A stretch of 64,000 nucleotides of DNA, taken from NCBI RefSeq assembly GCF_033095785.1, contig NZ_CP137134.1, positions 992,001 to 1,056,000 of the forward strand, given 5' to 3'. The stretch comes from Nitrosospira sp. Is2 (GTDB lineage: Bacteria > Pseudomonadota > Gammaproteobacteria > Burkholderiales > Nitrosomonadaceae). The position numbers and the translations under genes were made by a program. The notes below the pieces were generated by a model. The model made no database searches. It saw only the letters and a program-made list of their open reading frames with translations, and was not told the origin of the DNA. Below are positions 10,369 to 18,245 of the stretch, piece after piece. Position 1 is the first letter of the stretch, and the number at the start of each line of letters is the position of its first letter.

Positions 10369-11367
10369 ATGATACAGACCAGTCATTCAAATCCAACGAA
10401 TTTTTCCGCCCTTAACCCCGATTGCGTGCTGAACGCACTGGAAAGCGTGGGCTTCCGCAGCGATGGCAGGTTGCTGGCACTTAACAGCTACGAGAATCGT
10501 GTCTATGAAGTGGGCATGGATGAAGGCCCGCCGCTGGTAGCGAAATTCTATCGTCCGGGGCGCTGGACCGATGCGGCGATACTCGAAGAACACGCGTTTG
10601 TACAGGAACTGGCCGAACACGAAATTCCGGTGGTGTGCGCGTTGGCGCCGAACGGGCTGACGCTGCACCGTTTCGACGGCTATCGCTTCGCTATTTTTCT
10701 AAAACACGGCGGGCGCGCGCCGGAACTGGAAGATCGCAACACACTTGAACGAATCGGACGTTTCCTCGGGCGCATACACGCACTCGGCTCGTTGAGGCCG
10801 TTTAGCGAACGCCCTACTCTTAATAGCGCCACTTTCGGCGCACAACCGCGGGACTACCTGCTGGGGCACGGATTTATTCCCGCCGATCTTGAGGCGGCCT
10901 ACCGCAGCGCGGCAAATCAGGCCCTGGACGGCGTTCAACACTGCTTTGAACGTGCCGGTGACGTGCGAGCGCTACGCCTGCATGGCGACTGCCACCCGGG
11001 CAACGTGCTGTGGACAGAGCAAGGGCCCCACTTTGTTGATTTTGATGATAGCCGCATGGGTCCGGCAATACAGGACTTGTGGATGCTATTGTCGGGCGAA
11101 CGCGCCGACATGGCGCGGCAGTTAACCGATATCCTCACCGGGTACGAAGATTTTGCCGATTTCGACGAACGCGAATTGCATCTGATCGAGGCACTACGCA
11201 CCCTGCGCCTTATCCACTACGCCGCGTGGCTCGCGGCGCGCTGGGATGATCCCGCGTTCCAGAAGGCATTCCCATGGTTCAATACCCAGCGCTATTGGCA
11301 GGATCGTATCCTCGAATTGCGCGAGCAGATTGCGTTGATGGATGAGCCGCCGCTATGGCAGGCATAA
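10369..11367 (+). CDS. srkA: Stress-response Ser/Thr protein kinase SrkA (YihE family)
   Basis: The 332-residue protein (E. coli SrkA has 328) belongs to the choline/aminoglycoside-kinase-like group. It has an N-lobe with RLLALNSYENRVYEVG and the ATP-binding Lys in LVAKFYRPGRW. The catalytic loop is LHGDCHPGNVLW (Asp about residue 205), and the metal-binding segment is HFVDFDDSRMGPAIQDLW, in place of the DFG motif. The C-terminal PWFNTQRYWQDRI is also typical of YihE proteins. In enterobacteria SrkA counters MazF-linked death under stress; that role here is by homology only. The ATG at 10369 is used, although a weak ribosome binding site makes the exact start less certain. Confidence 0.92.
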   Translation: MIQTSHSNPTNFSALNPDCVLNALESVGFRSDGRLLALNSYENRVYEVGMDEGPPLVAKFYRPGRWTDAAILEEHAFVQELAEHEIPVVCALAPNGLTLHRFDGYRFAIFLKHGGRAPELEDRNTLERIGRFLGRIHALGSLRPFSERPTLNSATFGAQPRDYLLGHGFIPADLEAAYRSAANQALDGVQHCFERAGDVRALRLHGDCHPGNVLWTEQGPHFVDFDDSRMGPAIQDLWMLLSGERADMARQLTDILTGYEDFADFDERELHLIEALRTLRLIHYAAWLAARWDDPAFQKAFPWFNTQRYWQDRILELREQIALMDEPPLWQA

Positions 11368-11415
11368 TTCAAAAACATCCAACATAATCTTTTGGAACCA
11401 GTGAATTCAAGAACA

Positions 11416-11842
11416 ATGCCTCGGCCTCCCTGCCCTCCTTTTCCCCCTTGCCCATGCGGTGCTGGCGATAAAAGCTTCACAGACTGCTGCGGGTCGCTAC
11501 CTTGACGCGGGCGAAACTGCTCCCACCGCGGAAGCATTTATGCGCTCGCGATATGCTGCATACACCCTCGGCCGCGAAGGCTATCTGCTGGAAACATGGC
11601 ATCCCAGCACACGTCCAGCCTCGCGCGACGTAGTAAGTGAGCTACACAACAAATGGCTGGGACTGGAAGTGAAGCACCATGAACAGCGAGGACCGAGTAA
11701 CGCGTTGGTGGAGTTCGTAGCACGTTACAAGATTGGTGGCCGCGCCCATCGCCTGCACGAAATCAGCCGCTTCGTACATGAGACCGGGCGATGGTTTTAT
11801 GTCGGTGGCGATATTATCCATGACCCAACTGCAAGGGGCTAA
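11416..11842 (+). pseudogene. YchJ-family (UPF0225/SEC-C) gene broken by a single-base frameshift
   Basis: Two reading frames together make one YchJ-like protein. From the ATG at 11416 one frame gives a short Pro-rich start and then PCPCGAGDKSFTDCCG, the Cys-rich metal-binding head of the family, before hitting TGA just beyond 11500. In the next frame the sequence continues as GRYLDAGETAPTAEAFMRSRYAAYTLG...YLLETWHPSTRP, the conserved body, to the stop at 11842. The join falls at GGGT, 11491-11494, where one extra base accounts for the shift. A GTG at 11459 opens the second frame but would lose the CPCG head. It may be a recent pseudogene, a sequencing error or programmed slippage. It lies 48 bp after srkA. 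Confidence 0.8.
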
Positions 11843-11951
11843 ATGCTTGTCTCCTAGCTCTGGCGCGGAGTAATCGCTATTCGGTCCGTACAACCACTAG
11901 CTTTGCTCAGCATCTGCTGGCTTAAATACATAAAGCGCGGTACGTTTCGGC

Positions 11952-11974
11952 CTCTTCCCCCTCTTCCCCCTCTT
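11952..11974. repeat. Short 9-bp tandem repeat (about 2.6 copies)
   Basis: The unit ctcttcccc occurs at 11952-11960 and 11961-11969, with a partial third copy. A similar polypyrimidine run occurs at the start of the YchJ relic. This is a low-complexity tract with no evident function. Confidence 0.5.
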
Positions 11975-12214
11975 ACCGGAATTGTCGTTGATTCGCGCAG
12001 GACAATGCTTAGGCGCGTTCCAGTGTCCGGATGAACTGAAGCTAACAAGGATGTACTTCAGTCCAATTGTTTGTTTCACAAAAAAAAAGAAAAATGACGT
12101 CGTGTCCGAAGGAAACTTTGCTGACACACGCAAAGCAAAAAGCGGCTACTGACGGAGGTTTTATTGCCCTGCCCGAGCCCGCTTGGACAATAACACACGG
12201 GATTAAGGAAACAC

Positions 12215-12610
12215 ATGAACGACACTTTACTTCTAGTTGTTATCAATCTTGCTGAGGCCGACGTCCCTGTCGAGACCGATGTAACGCTTGTGGCCGGGGG
12301 TTTCCTGATTTCCGGCTCGGTCGTCAGCGCAAAAAAATATTTTACACATAACGCCATTGTTACCATGGCTGGAATGATTGAGCAGATCAAGAGCGAAGCT
12401 GCGCGGCAAGAAAATAATCAGGCTGAACCTATAAAAAGGAATTTTATTCACTTGAAAGACGCGCGGTACTATACCCCCGGGCAGAATCCTATTCCCAGCA
12501 ATACCGGCGTTTTTTGTCGCATTTCCCTCGACGCTATCTCCGGGTTCTCGTTTGGCAGGCTTTCGGTGGGTATTGCGAACTCGACATTAGCCCGTATCAA
12601 TTCCCGGTAA
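12215..12610 (+). CDS. GvpU-like gas-vesicle accessory family protein (orphan)
   Basis: The 131-residue protein matches the pattern I recall for GvpU of Bacillus megaterium. An N-terminal strand pair (VTLVAGGFLISGSVVSAKKYF, against a GvpU segment with ISG and SAKEYF) is followed by an acidic/Gln-rich linker. Then comes NFIHLKDARYYTPGQNPIPS and a C-terminal FCRISLDAISGFSFGRLS, which matches the GvpU FIHLK...PSKG...GKI...GFFLGKIS layout. No gvpA or other gas-vesicle gene is visible nearby, so buoyancy is unlikely to be its role here. The ATG at 12215 follows a GGAAACAC tract. The next clear gene downstream on the same strand encodes a DUF5335 protein. Confidence 0.7.
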   Translation: MNDTLLLVVINLAEADVPVETDVTLVAGGFLISGSVVSAKKYFTHNAIVTMAGMIEQIKSEAARQENNQAEPIKRNFIHLKDARYYTPGQNPIPSNTGVFCRISLDAISGFSFGRLSVGIANSTLARINSR

Positions 12611-12925
12611 AGACCATGCTGGTTTTCTATACTTAACCCGTCGATTCGGGAAGCTGCGTCTTCCTTTCATTTTGCGTATACCGGCTTACTGTGTTTGTGA
12701 AGCTGTCTTCGAAGGGTGTGACTCTAGGGGACGACCAAAGCCACCGAACGATAAAGTGAGAAATGGCAATTAGTTCCGGGCAAACTTTCTGAACTTCCAA
12801 TACTTTTAACATTCACAAATTGATCACCTACCCCCCATAATTCCTTCACGGCCAGTATGTTATTCTTTCCATTCGTAATTCATGTCCTGAACTTTAACGA
12901 TGCCGAAGCGTCAGGAGAATATGAC

Positions 12926-13117
12926 ATGAGAAACTTAATGCTCGCAGTAATGGGGTGTCTCGTAATTGCCGCTGAACTTGAGGCCACAAAAAAAATCGAG
13001 GAAATGAACCAGAGGGCGCAGGTTCGCGCCGAAGCAGTAGACTGCGAAGGTTGGAAGCACAGCGAGAAGATAGGGCCAAAGGTAGGCCAGCACCGCGATG
13101 TTGAACGATCCGGCTAG
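12926..13117 (+). CDS. Possible small exported or membrane peptide, doubtful
   Basis: From the ATG at 12926, with AGGAG about 9 bp upstream, the frame encodes 63 residues. It has a signal-like start (MRNLMLAVMGCLVIAA) followed by a hydrophilic tail (KKIEEMNQRAQVRAEAVDCEGWKHSEKIG). The hydrophobic start and ribosome binding site are the only arguments for a real gene. No family is recognised and the tail has unremarkable composition. Confidence 0.3.
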   Translation: MRNLMLAVMGCLVIAAELEATKKIEEMNQRAQVRAEAVDCEGWKHSEKIGPKVGQHRDVERSG

Positions 13118-13297
13118 GCCAGGAATTTTTGATCAATGAGCGGGCTACGAGGCACTGACTTCAAAAAAAGAACCAGCGCGCTCAATTCACCCGGCTAATC
13201 GGCGGCAAAAAGCAATCGCGGCTCTTGGTTTCCAAAACGGTCGAGTTATTGGCCGGCGACCGGTAATAAGCCCCTGAACGATTGCGAAGGGGTTACT

Positions 13298-13618
13298 TTA
13301 ATAATCCAAATCCATTTTTTGGGCTATCGCACATTCAATTCCGGCATTCCGGTGAATGAAAGAAGATTGCAGGGCAGGAATCGTCGGCATATCGATATAA
13401 GCTAGCACAGCCGCATTTATATGCAGGCAGTTTGTAGAGGACTTAATCGCCCCACATTGAGATTCAGCTTGAACTGTCTTCCATGCTCGTCCCCGGCGCC
13501 ACTCTGTTTCGGAAGTAACGGAACTCATGCTAAAAGGAATATTTAACAGCGAGGCCAGAAGTGCGCTCTCCCTCCGCTTGTCCCTAGCGTAAAACCAGAT
13601 GATAGCGTCCTTTATCAT
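13298..13618 (-). CDS. Doubtful 106-residue hypothetical ORF
   Basis: An open frame of 106 codons starting ATG at 13618 (MIKDAIIWFYARDKRRESALLA). It has five Cys/His-containing patches but no recognised domain. No Shine-Dalgarno is visible before the start. The surrounding region (12611-13909) otherwise holds no convincing gene, so it is listed for completeness only. Confidence 0.25.
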   Translation of the reverse strand: MIKDAIIWFYARDKRRESALLASLLNIPFSMSSVTSETEWRRGRAWKTVQAESQCGAIKSSTNCLHINAAVLAYIDMPTIPALQSSFIHRNAGIECAIAQKMDLDY

Positions 13619-13909
13619 TCATTACATTTAAACCCCTGCGGTTTTTTAAGCGATGAGTTCTCGAACAGAAGCCTGCGCAGATTCAAGGCATGCGGCATGC
13701 GTAAATCTTTCTATACCGCTCTGTTCCGACAAATAACCGTATCGCACCGTGCGCTCCCGCCACGCTTGGTCTATATTAAAAAAACGCTAGAAAATTCGTA
13801 ACCCCCGCTTCGATGGCATGCGCTAGCATCATCTACGCCCCGCTCGCAGTAAGCTGGGCGATATGAGGATGAGGTGGGTTCCTTCGCATAATTCAAAAGG
13901 AGTTCAGGC

Positions 13910-14251
13910 ATGGCACTTACACAACTCGCTAAATCCCGTTGGAAAGACTATTTCGAGCGCCTCTCGAAGATGTTGGGCACGAAGCTGGTGGAGTTGGAAG
14001 TCGCCAGCCTGGGACTGGGCGACCAGGTTGAGGTCGAGTGGGTACCGCTGATTGGTCTGACCTATGATCCAAAGAGCGACGTTCTGGCGGTGATGCTTGA
14101 GGGAATTGAGCACAACATCCAGCATCCGCAGCAAATATACGTGGAACAGGATGTCGAGACCCTCCACAGCATTGACGTCGAAGATGCTTCGGGAGAACAT
14201 CATATTTTGCTCCTGAAGGACCCCCTCAGACTGCCGCCACCCGCACCGTAA
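13910..14251 (+). CDS. DUF5335 family protein
   Basis: A 113-residue soluble protein with the layout of the DUF5335 family. An amphipathic N-terminal helix (SRWKDYFERLSKML) is followed by the strand VELEVASLGLGDQVEVEWVPLIGLTYD and the segment DVLAVMLEGIEHNIQHPQQIYVEQD. It ends with DVEDASGEHHILLLKDP. AAAGGAG precedes the ATG at 13910 by about 9 bp, so the start is well supported. Proteins of this family occur in stress-related gene neighbourhoods in Proteobacteria and Actinobacteria, and no activity is known to me. It is convergent with the ADP-ribosylglycohydrolase gene, with 96 bp between. Confidence 0.75.
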   Translation: MALTQLAKSRWKDYFERLSKMLGTKLVELEVASLGLGDQVEVEWVPLIGLTYDPKSDVLAVMLEGIEHNIQHPQQIYVEQDVETLHSIDVEDASGEHHILLLKDPLRLPPPAP

Positions 14252-14347
14252 AAAGGAATCGGCTCGGCATCCCGCTAACCTGGAATGCCTGTATACCGGT
14301 AATCCGTTTTCCCTGGGTTCGCCGTTCCCAAGTTTCGTGCGGGTTTT

Positions 14348-15442
14348 TCAACTGTCCCTACCGGCGGTTAAAGCGCCGACTTTCGAGGCCAATTCCATCG
14401 CAAAGCGCTGGAGCGTTTCGCCTTCTTCCAGACCATCGAGGAAGCGCGGGGGTATTCCCGATAGTCCGACTTGGGCTCCGACCAGCGCGCCCGTCAAAGT
14501 GGCCCGAGCCTGGTTTTCGCCGCCGCTATTTACAGCGTGGAGCACAGCCGACTCAAAATCGTTCGGAAAGCGGGCAGTGAGATAGTAGGCTGCCGGCAGC
14601 TGGTGATAAATGGCACAGGTCATGCCATAAACGATGGAGACTTTCCATGCGGGCTCGATCCGGATATCCGGGTCCAGCGCGGCCGCGGCCACATACGAGG
14701 GCGTGAGCAGGGCGTCCGGAGAGACGAAATGCCCGCTTTCCGGCGGGCGATCCTCCTTTGGCGGCTCCAGGTCGGTATGCGCCATCGAATGGAAAGGCAA
14801 TTTTCCCGCCCTTGCCAATCGCATGAGCTTGCCGGAAAGGCTCCTGTTGAGCTTGTGCCCCTGCACGAGCAGGCCCAACACTGCCCCGTACGCGACAGTC
14901 AGGGTAACCACGGTATCGTCGATCTGGGTGAGCCGGGTATTGCTGGAGATGGTGCTGGCGAGTTCCTCCGGCTGGAGGGCGTAACGAACCGCCAGGGCCA
15001 GCGTGCGCCCTATTGCTTCGGTAGTGTCCGCCTGGCCTCCCGTTTGCCCCCATGGCAGGTTCTGCTGCACCCGCTTGCGCCAGGCATCCCGGATCGACTG
15101 CTGGGTGTACCCGCCCGGTCCGTTCACGGGCAAGCCGTTGAGCAATGGAAGTATTTCCTCATCCATGCGCCGGCAGAAATCCGCTTCGTCATAACCGTCG
15201 CGCTCGATCAGCGAGCGCAGCATGAGCCGGAGAAGGATGCCCGTTTGGGAGAGCTGGCCCGCCTTGAGGTTGCTATGGTAGCGCCCGGGTTTTGGATCGG
15301 TGTAGGTCGTGATCCAGTCACCGTAGTCGCGGCGGAGCGCCGACAGGTCGTAGTACCAATGGGGGCCGAGTCCTAAGGCATCCCCGATTATTGCGCCCAT
15401 GATGGCGCCGGCGGCTCGATCCTGTATGGCGGGGTCGGACAT
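14348..15442 (-). CDS. ADP-ribosylglycohydrolase family protein (ADP-ribosyl/crystallin J1-like)
   Basis: The 364-residue protein starts DRAAGAIMGAIIGDALGLGPHWYYD, with the GDALG signature whose Asp binds Mg in ADP-ribosyl hydrolases of the DraG/ARH group. Further family features are SQTGILLRLM (in place of the usual DDT near the front), TDDTE-like GGQADTTEAIGRTLA, QIDDTVVTLTVAYGAV and the C-terminal AVNSGGENQARATLTGALVGAQVG, the GGD-like metal site. In this copy GGENQ replaces the GGDND found in many active ARH enzymes, so activity on ADP-ribose is not certain. The ATG at 15442 is selected because GAGGAGG lies 8-9 bp upstream; the frame extends to 15511 without support. Confidence 0.85.
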   Translation of the reverse strand: MSDPAIQDRAAGAIMGAIIGDALGLGPHWYYDLSALRRDYGDWITTYTDPKPGRYHSNLKAGQLSQTGILLRLMLRSLIERDGYDEADFCRRMDEEILPLLNGLPVNGPGGYTQQSIRDAWRKRVQQNLPWGQTGGQADTTEAIGRTLALAVRYALQPEELASTISSNTRLTQIDDTVVTLTVAYGAVLGLLVQGHKLNRSLSGKLMRLARAGKLPFHSMAHTDLEPPKEDRPPESGHFVSPDALLTPSYVAAAALDPDIRIEPAWKVSIVYGMTCAIYHQLPAAYYLTARFPNDFESAVLHAVNSGGENQARATLTGALVGAQVGLSGIPPRFLDGLEEGETLQRFAMELASKVGALTAGRDS

Positions 15443-16104
15443 ATTCTGATCCTCCTCTCGATTAACCTCATTATCTCCCGACGGTAACCTGGTACGAGCG
15501 GTTAATTCCATAAGCTTCGCCGGAAGACAACTTGCTTGACCTCAAACGCTTGCGTTCAGCAGCGGTCAAGGCGGTCCGCTGGAACGAAGGGGTTAGCCAG
15601 CGTCGAAGTCATGCCTTTGGCACGATGGAAGCAGTGCCGCCAGCATCAAAAAGACCGACAAGACGTGGTTTCCCACGCACGGAAGCACATCCGCCCCACA
15701 GGCGTTGGCGATAGATTCGCGTAAAGGGTTGCTGCTGTCAAGGCAGATGTTCCAGGCCATTCGACACTTAGCGGGCCACCTATCCTATCGCTCAGGTCGC
15801 TCAAGTTGTAATGCACCGACACCCTCTTCCAAACTTGCATTTCTTGCACGCGGAATATGCGTGCATCAGCATCACGCTAACACACGCTCCTTTAACTACC
15901 ATCGGGAGAGTAACTTCCGATCGATTTCGATGCTGGAGCGCCGACTCCCTGAAGTGGTTTTTTGACGGGCCGAGCGCAATGTTGTTGTCCAAGAATTGCT
16001 CCCTCTCCCCTGACGATGGCGATCACCACGGCTGCTGGAATAGTGAAAGTACGTCACCAAGAACATTGAACCCCTTGCGGTAGGCTAACAGCGAGACAGA
16101 AACT
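15443..16104. other. Gene-poor region, nothing convincing seen
   Basis: Only short overlapping frames without ribosome binding sites or recognisable motifs occur here. The stretch lies between the ADP-ribosylglycohydrolase promoter and a degraded extracellular-repeat gene, and may contain further unrecognisable relic sequence. Confidence 0.5.
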
Positions 16105-16399
16105 AAGCTTGGCACTTTGGGCGGCATTGACAGCGACGGTTCTGGCATCAACGACGCCGGGCAGGTGATGGGTTGGTTTTCCCACGGCTGGAGGCGCCCC
16201 CCATGCTTTCATCACCGGCTCCAATGGCGCAGGCGTGATGGGCCTCAATTCGCTGGTTGATCTTCCCCTGGGGTTGCTCTATCGGAAGTCACCTCTATTA
16301 ATAACGCAGGCCAGGTCATCGCCATCGCATCATCCCGGAACCGGAGATCTCTGCGCTCTTTCTGCAGGGCTGGCCTTGATTGAATTCGTGGCGCGGTGA
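16105..16399 (+). pseudogene. Degraded HAF-repeat protein with PEP-CTERM-like end
   Basis: Joining pieces from several frames gives LGTLGGIDSDGSGINDAGQVMGW (frame from 16105), then TAGGAPHAFITGSNGAGVMGLNSLVDLP (frame shift near 16180). Next comes SEVTSINNAGQVIAIA (shift near 16275), then IPEPEISALFLQG (shift near 16331), and finally GLALIEFVAR followed by TGA at 16397. The LGTLGG, INDAGQVxG and HAF pattern defines the HAF family of extracellular repeats, and PEPE plus a hydrophobic run and terminal Arg is a PEP-CTERM/exosortase sorting signal. At least four frame changes in under 300 bp show a dead gene. The N-terminal part is missing. Confidence 0.75.
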
Positions 16400-16979
16400 A
16401 GAAAGATGGAGAAAGAAGATGGGCCGCGGGCTTTTAGCTTGGACTAGATCTGTAGTGGTCAAATGACATCCGTCAAATAACTTCCGACATGCTATAGCGG
16501 CAGCTGCGGCTTGATCAGCCCCTCGCATCTGGCCCATGCTCGCCTATGTCGGTGCGACGCTTGCCGGTCATCACCGCTTTGACTATCGGGGCTAGCTGCA
16601 CTACTTGCTCTCGTTGACTCTCCAGTACTCGGCGTCATCAACTTCAACGGACAGAGTGCAAGGGGGATTCTCGACTCGATTGGGAAAATCAGGCCGCAGT
16701 AATTTTCGTCTACTGCGCCGAGAGGCGTTAAATCATTCCCATCCGGCCTGTGGATTAACAGTATTCAAATGCGATTATCTGATGGCTTCTATATTTTTCC
16801 CAACATTTTGTTTTTCAATAGTTTGCTGTTAAAACGTAGATATATTAGTTCTCTTTGATTCTCGTGAATTGTGTAATTTTCTCTGCTTGATCACGCAGGA
16901 ATCACACCGGCACAGCAATATTGTGTTTATGAAATTTCAGCCGTCGGAACCTTGCCGTTCAGTACCGTTATCACCGCCT
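16400..16979. other. Non-coding or relic stretch, nothing convincing seen
   Basis: Short unlinked frames only. This is the left flank of the siderophore locus. It becomes AT-rich around 16740-16900, before the stop codon of the PepSY gene. Confidence 0.5.
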
Positions 16980-18230
16980 CTAATTTCGCGCACTCATTCG
17001 TCTGCGCGCCCACCGTTTTTTTTGCCAGATAATCACTCCTGTAATGGAGAGCATCGCGACGAGGAGCCCCATCATTGAGACCATGATGCGGCCCGGAAGA
17101 CCGAGGATCCGCCCGGAATGCAACGGAAATTGTGCCTGCATAAAAATGTCACCCATGGTTCCAGACCCTGGTATTCTGGCTCCAGCCGAAGCGGCATTTT
17201 TCCCCTCGAAATACAACGATGCATTACCGAGCCCCCCGTCCCCGTGCTCGTGCCCTGGCTCAAAAAAAGTGACACCATAAACGCCAATCTCTGGCACATA
17301 GAATATGCCCCCGGGCGGCGTGCTCCAACCCAGCTGTCTGGCTTCCTCGGTGGCCAGTTGGAGAATGGCGCGCCGGTTCACCACAGGTTCAATCGGCTGC
17401 TCAGGGGGATTGGGAGGTCGGGTGAAGGGACTGGGAGTTAGTGGTGAAAACAGGGACACAAGCGGGCGCATCACCTGCTGATTGAGATTCATCGATACGG
17501 CCGTAATCGCAAGAATCAGCAAAATCCCCCATACCCAAACGCCACCGGAGCGATGCAAGTCGAAATTGAGCTTGGCGGCCCCTTGATGCCAGCGAAAACT
17601 GAAGGATTTGGACCACGCACTCGCGCTTGGAAACGAAATTGATAAAGCGACAAAGCAGTCAAGTGCCCATACAATGGCCAGGATGCCCATGAACCAGATT
17701 CCAAGCTCTATCCCGAACCCATCGGGGATATGCATGCTGTAATGCAACTTATACAGGAAGGGCAGCAGATTCTCGCGGCTTAGCGAAATCTCCCCCCACA
17801 TCCGCTTCCCCCGTACCTCGCCGTTCACAGGATCAAGCGTCACCTGGTTGAAATCCAGCTCGAAAGCTTTGCCTGTAGCTGGATCGATACGCGCACTCAC
17901 GCCCAATCCAATGTTATGCCCGGATTCCCCCGCTAGGGGAACCCAGGTTATTAGCAGCCGCGGATCGGCTGCTTCCAGTTGTTCGGCAAGAATCAACGGG
18001 GAAACAGGTACGCCCTCGCCCTGTGCTTCGAACAACTGCGGGTTGAGCCACTCGTCCACCTCGTGGTCCCAAGAGATTATCGCGCCTGTAAGCCCTGATA
18101 TGAACAGAAAAACAGCGAGAAAAAGCCCAACCCAGCGGTGCACCAGGGCCAGCAAGCTGCGCCCGATTCGCTGCTTGCTGGTCCTCCGGCTTTCTAATCC
18201 TCCGGTAACGTCAGAGATTTCAGATGCCAT
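16980..18230 (-). CDS. PepSY-associated transmembrane protein (putative siderophore-iron reductase or uptake helper)
   Basis: The 416-residue protein has four clear transmembrane helices: LLALVHRWVGLFLAVFLFIS (about 27-50), GIELGIWFMGILAIVWALDC (about 165-190), WVWGILLILAITAVSMNL (about 225-245) and MVSMMGLLVAMLSITGVII (about 380-400). His residues flank these helices (LVHRW, YKLHYSMH, DLHRSGG), typical of the PepSY_TM family, where they may bind haem. Members beside TonB-dependent receptors are often thought to reduce ferric siderophores at the inner membrane; here that is an inference from context. It starts ATG at 18230, 15 bp after the ABC exporter stop, so the two are probably cotranscribed. 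Confidence 0.87.
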   Translation of the reverse strand: MASEISDVTGGLESRRTSKQRIGRSLLALVHRWVGLFLAVFLFISGLTGAIISWDHEVDEWLNPQLFEAQGEGVPVSPLILAEQLEAADPRLLITWVPLAGESGHNIGLGVSARIDPATGKAFELDFNQVTLDPVNGEVRGKRMWGEISLSRENLLPFLYKLHYSMHIPDGFGIELGIWFMGILAIVWALDCFVALSISFPSASAWSKSFSFRWHQGAAKLNFDLHRSGGVWVWGILLILAITAVSMNLNQQVMRPLVSLFSPLTPSPFTRPPNPPEQPIEPVVNRRAILQLATEEARQLGWSTPPGGIFYVPEIGVYGVTFFEPGHEHGDGGLGNASLYFEGKNAASAGARIPGSGTMGDIFMQAQFPLHSGRILGLPGRIMVSMMGLLVAMLSITGVIIWQKKRWARRRMSARN

Positions 18231-18245
18231 AATTCATTCTAGACC

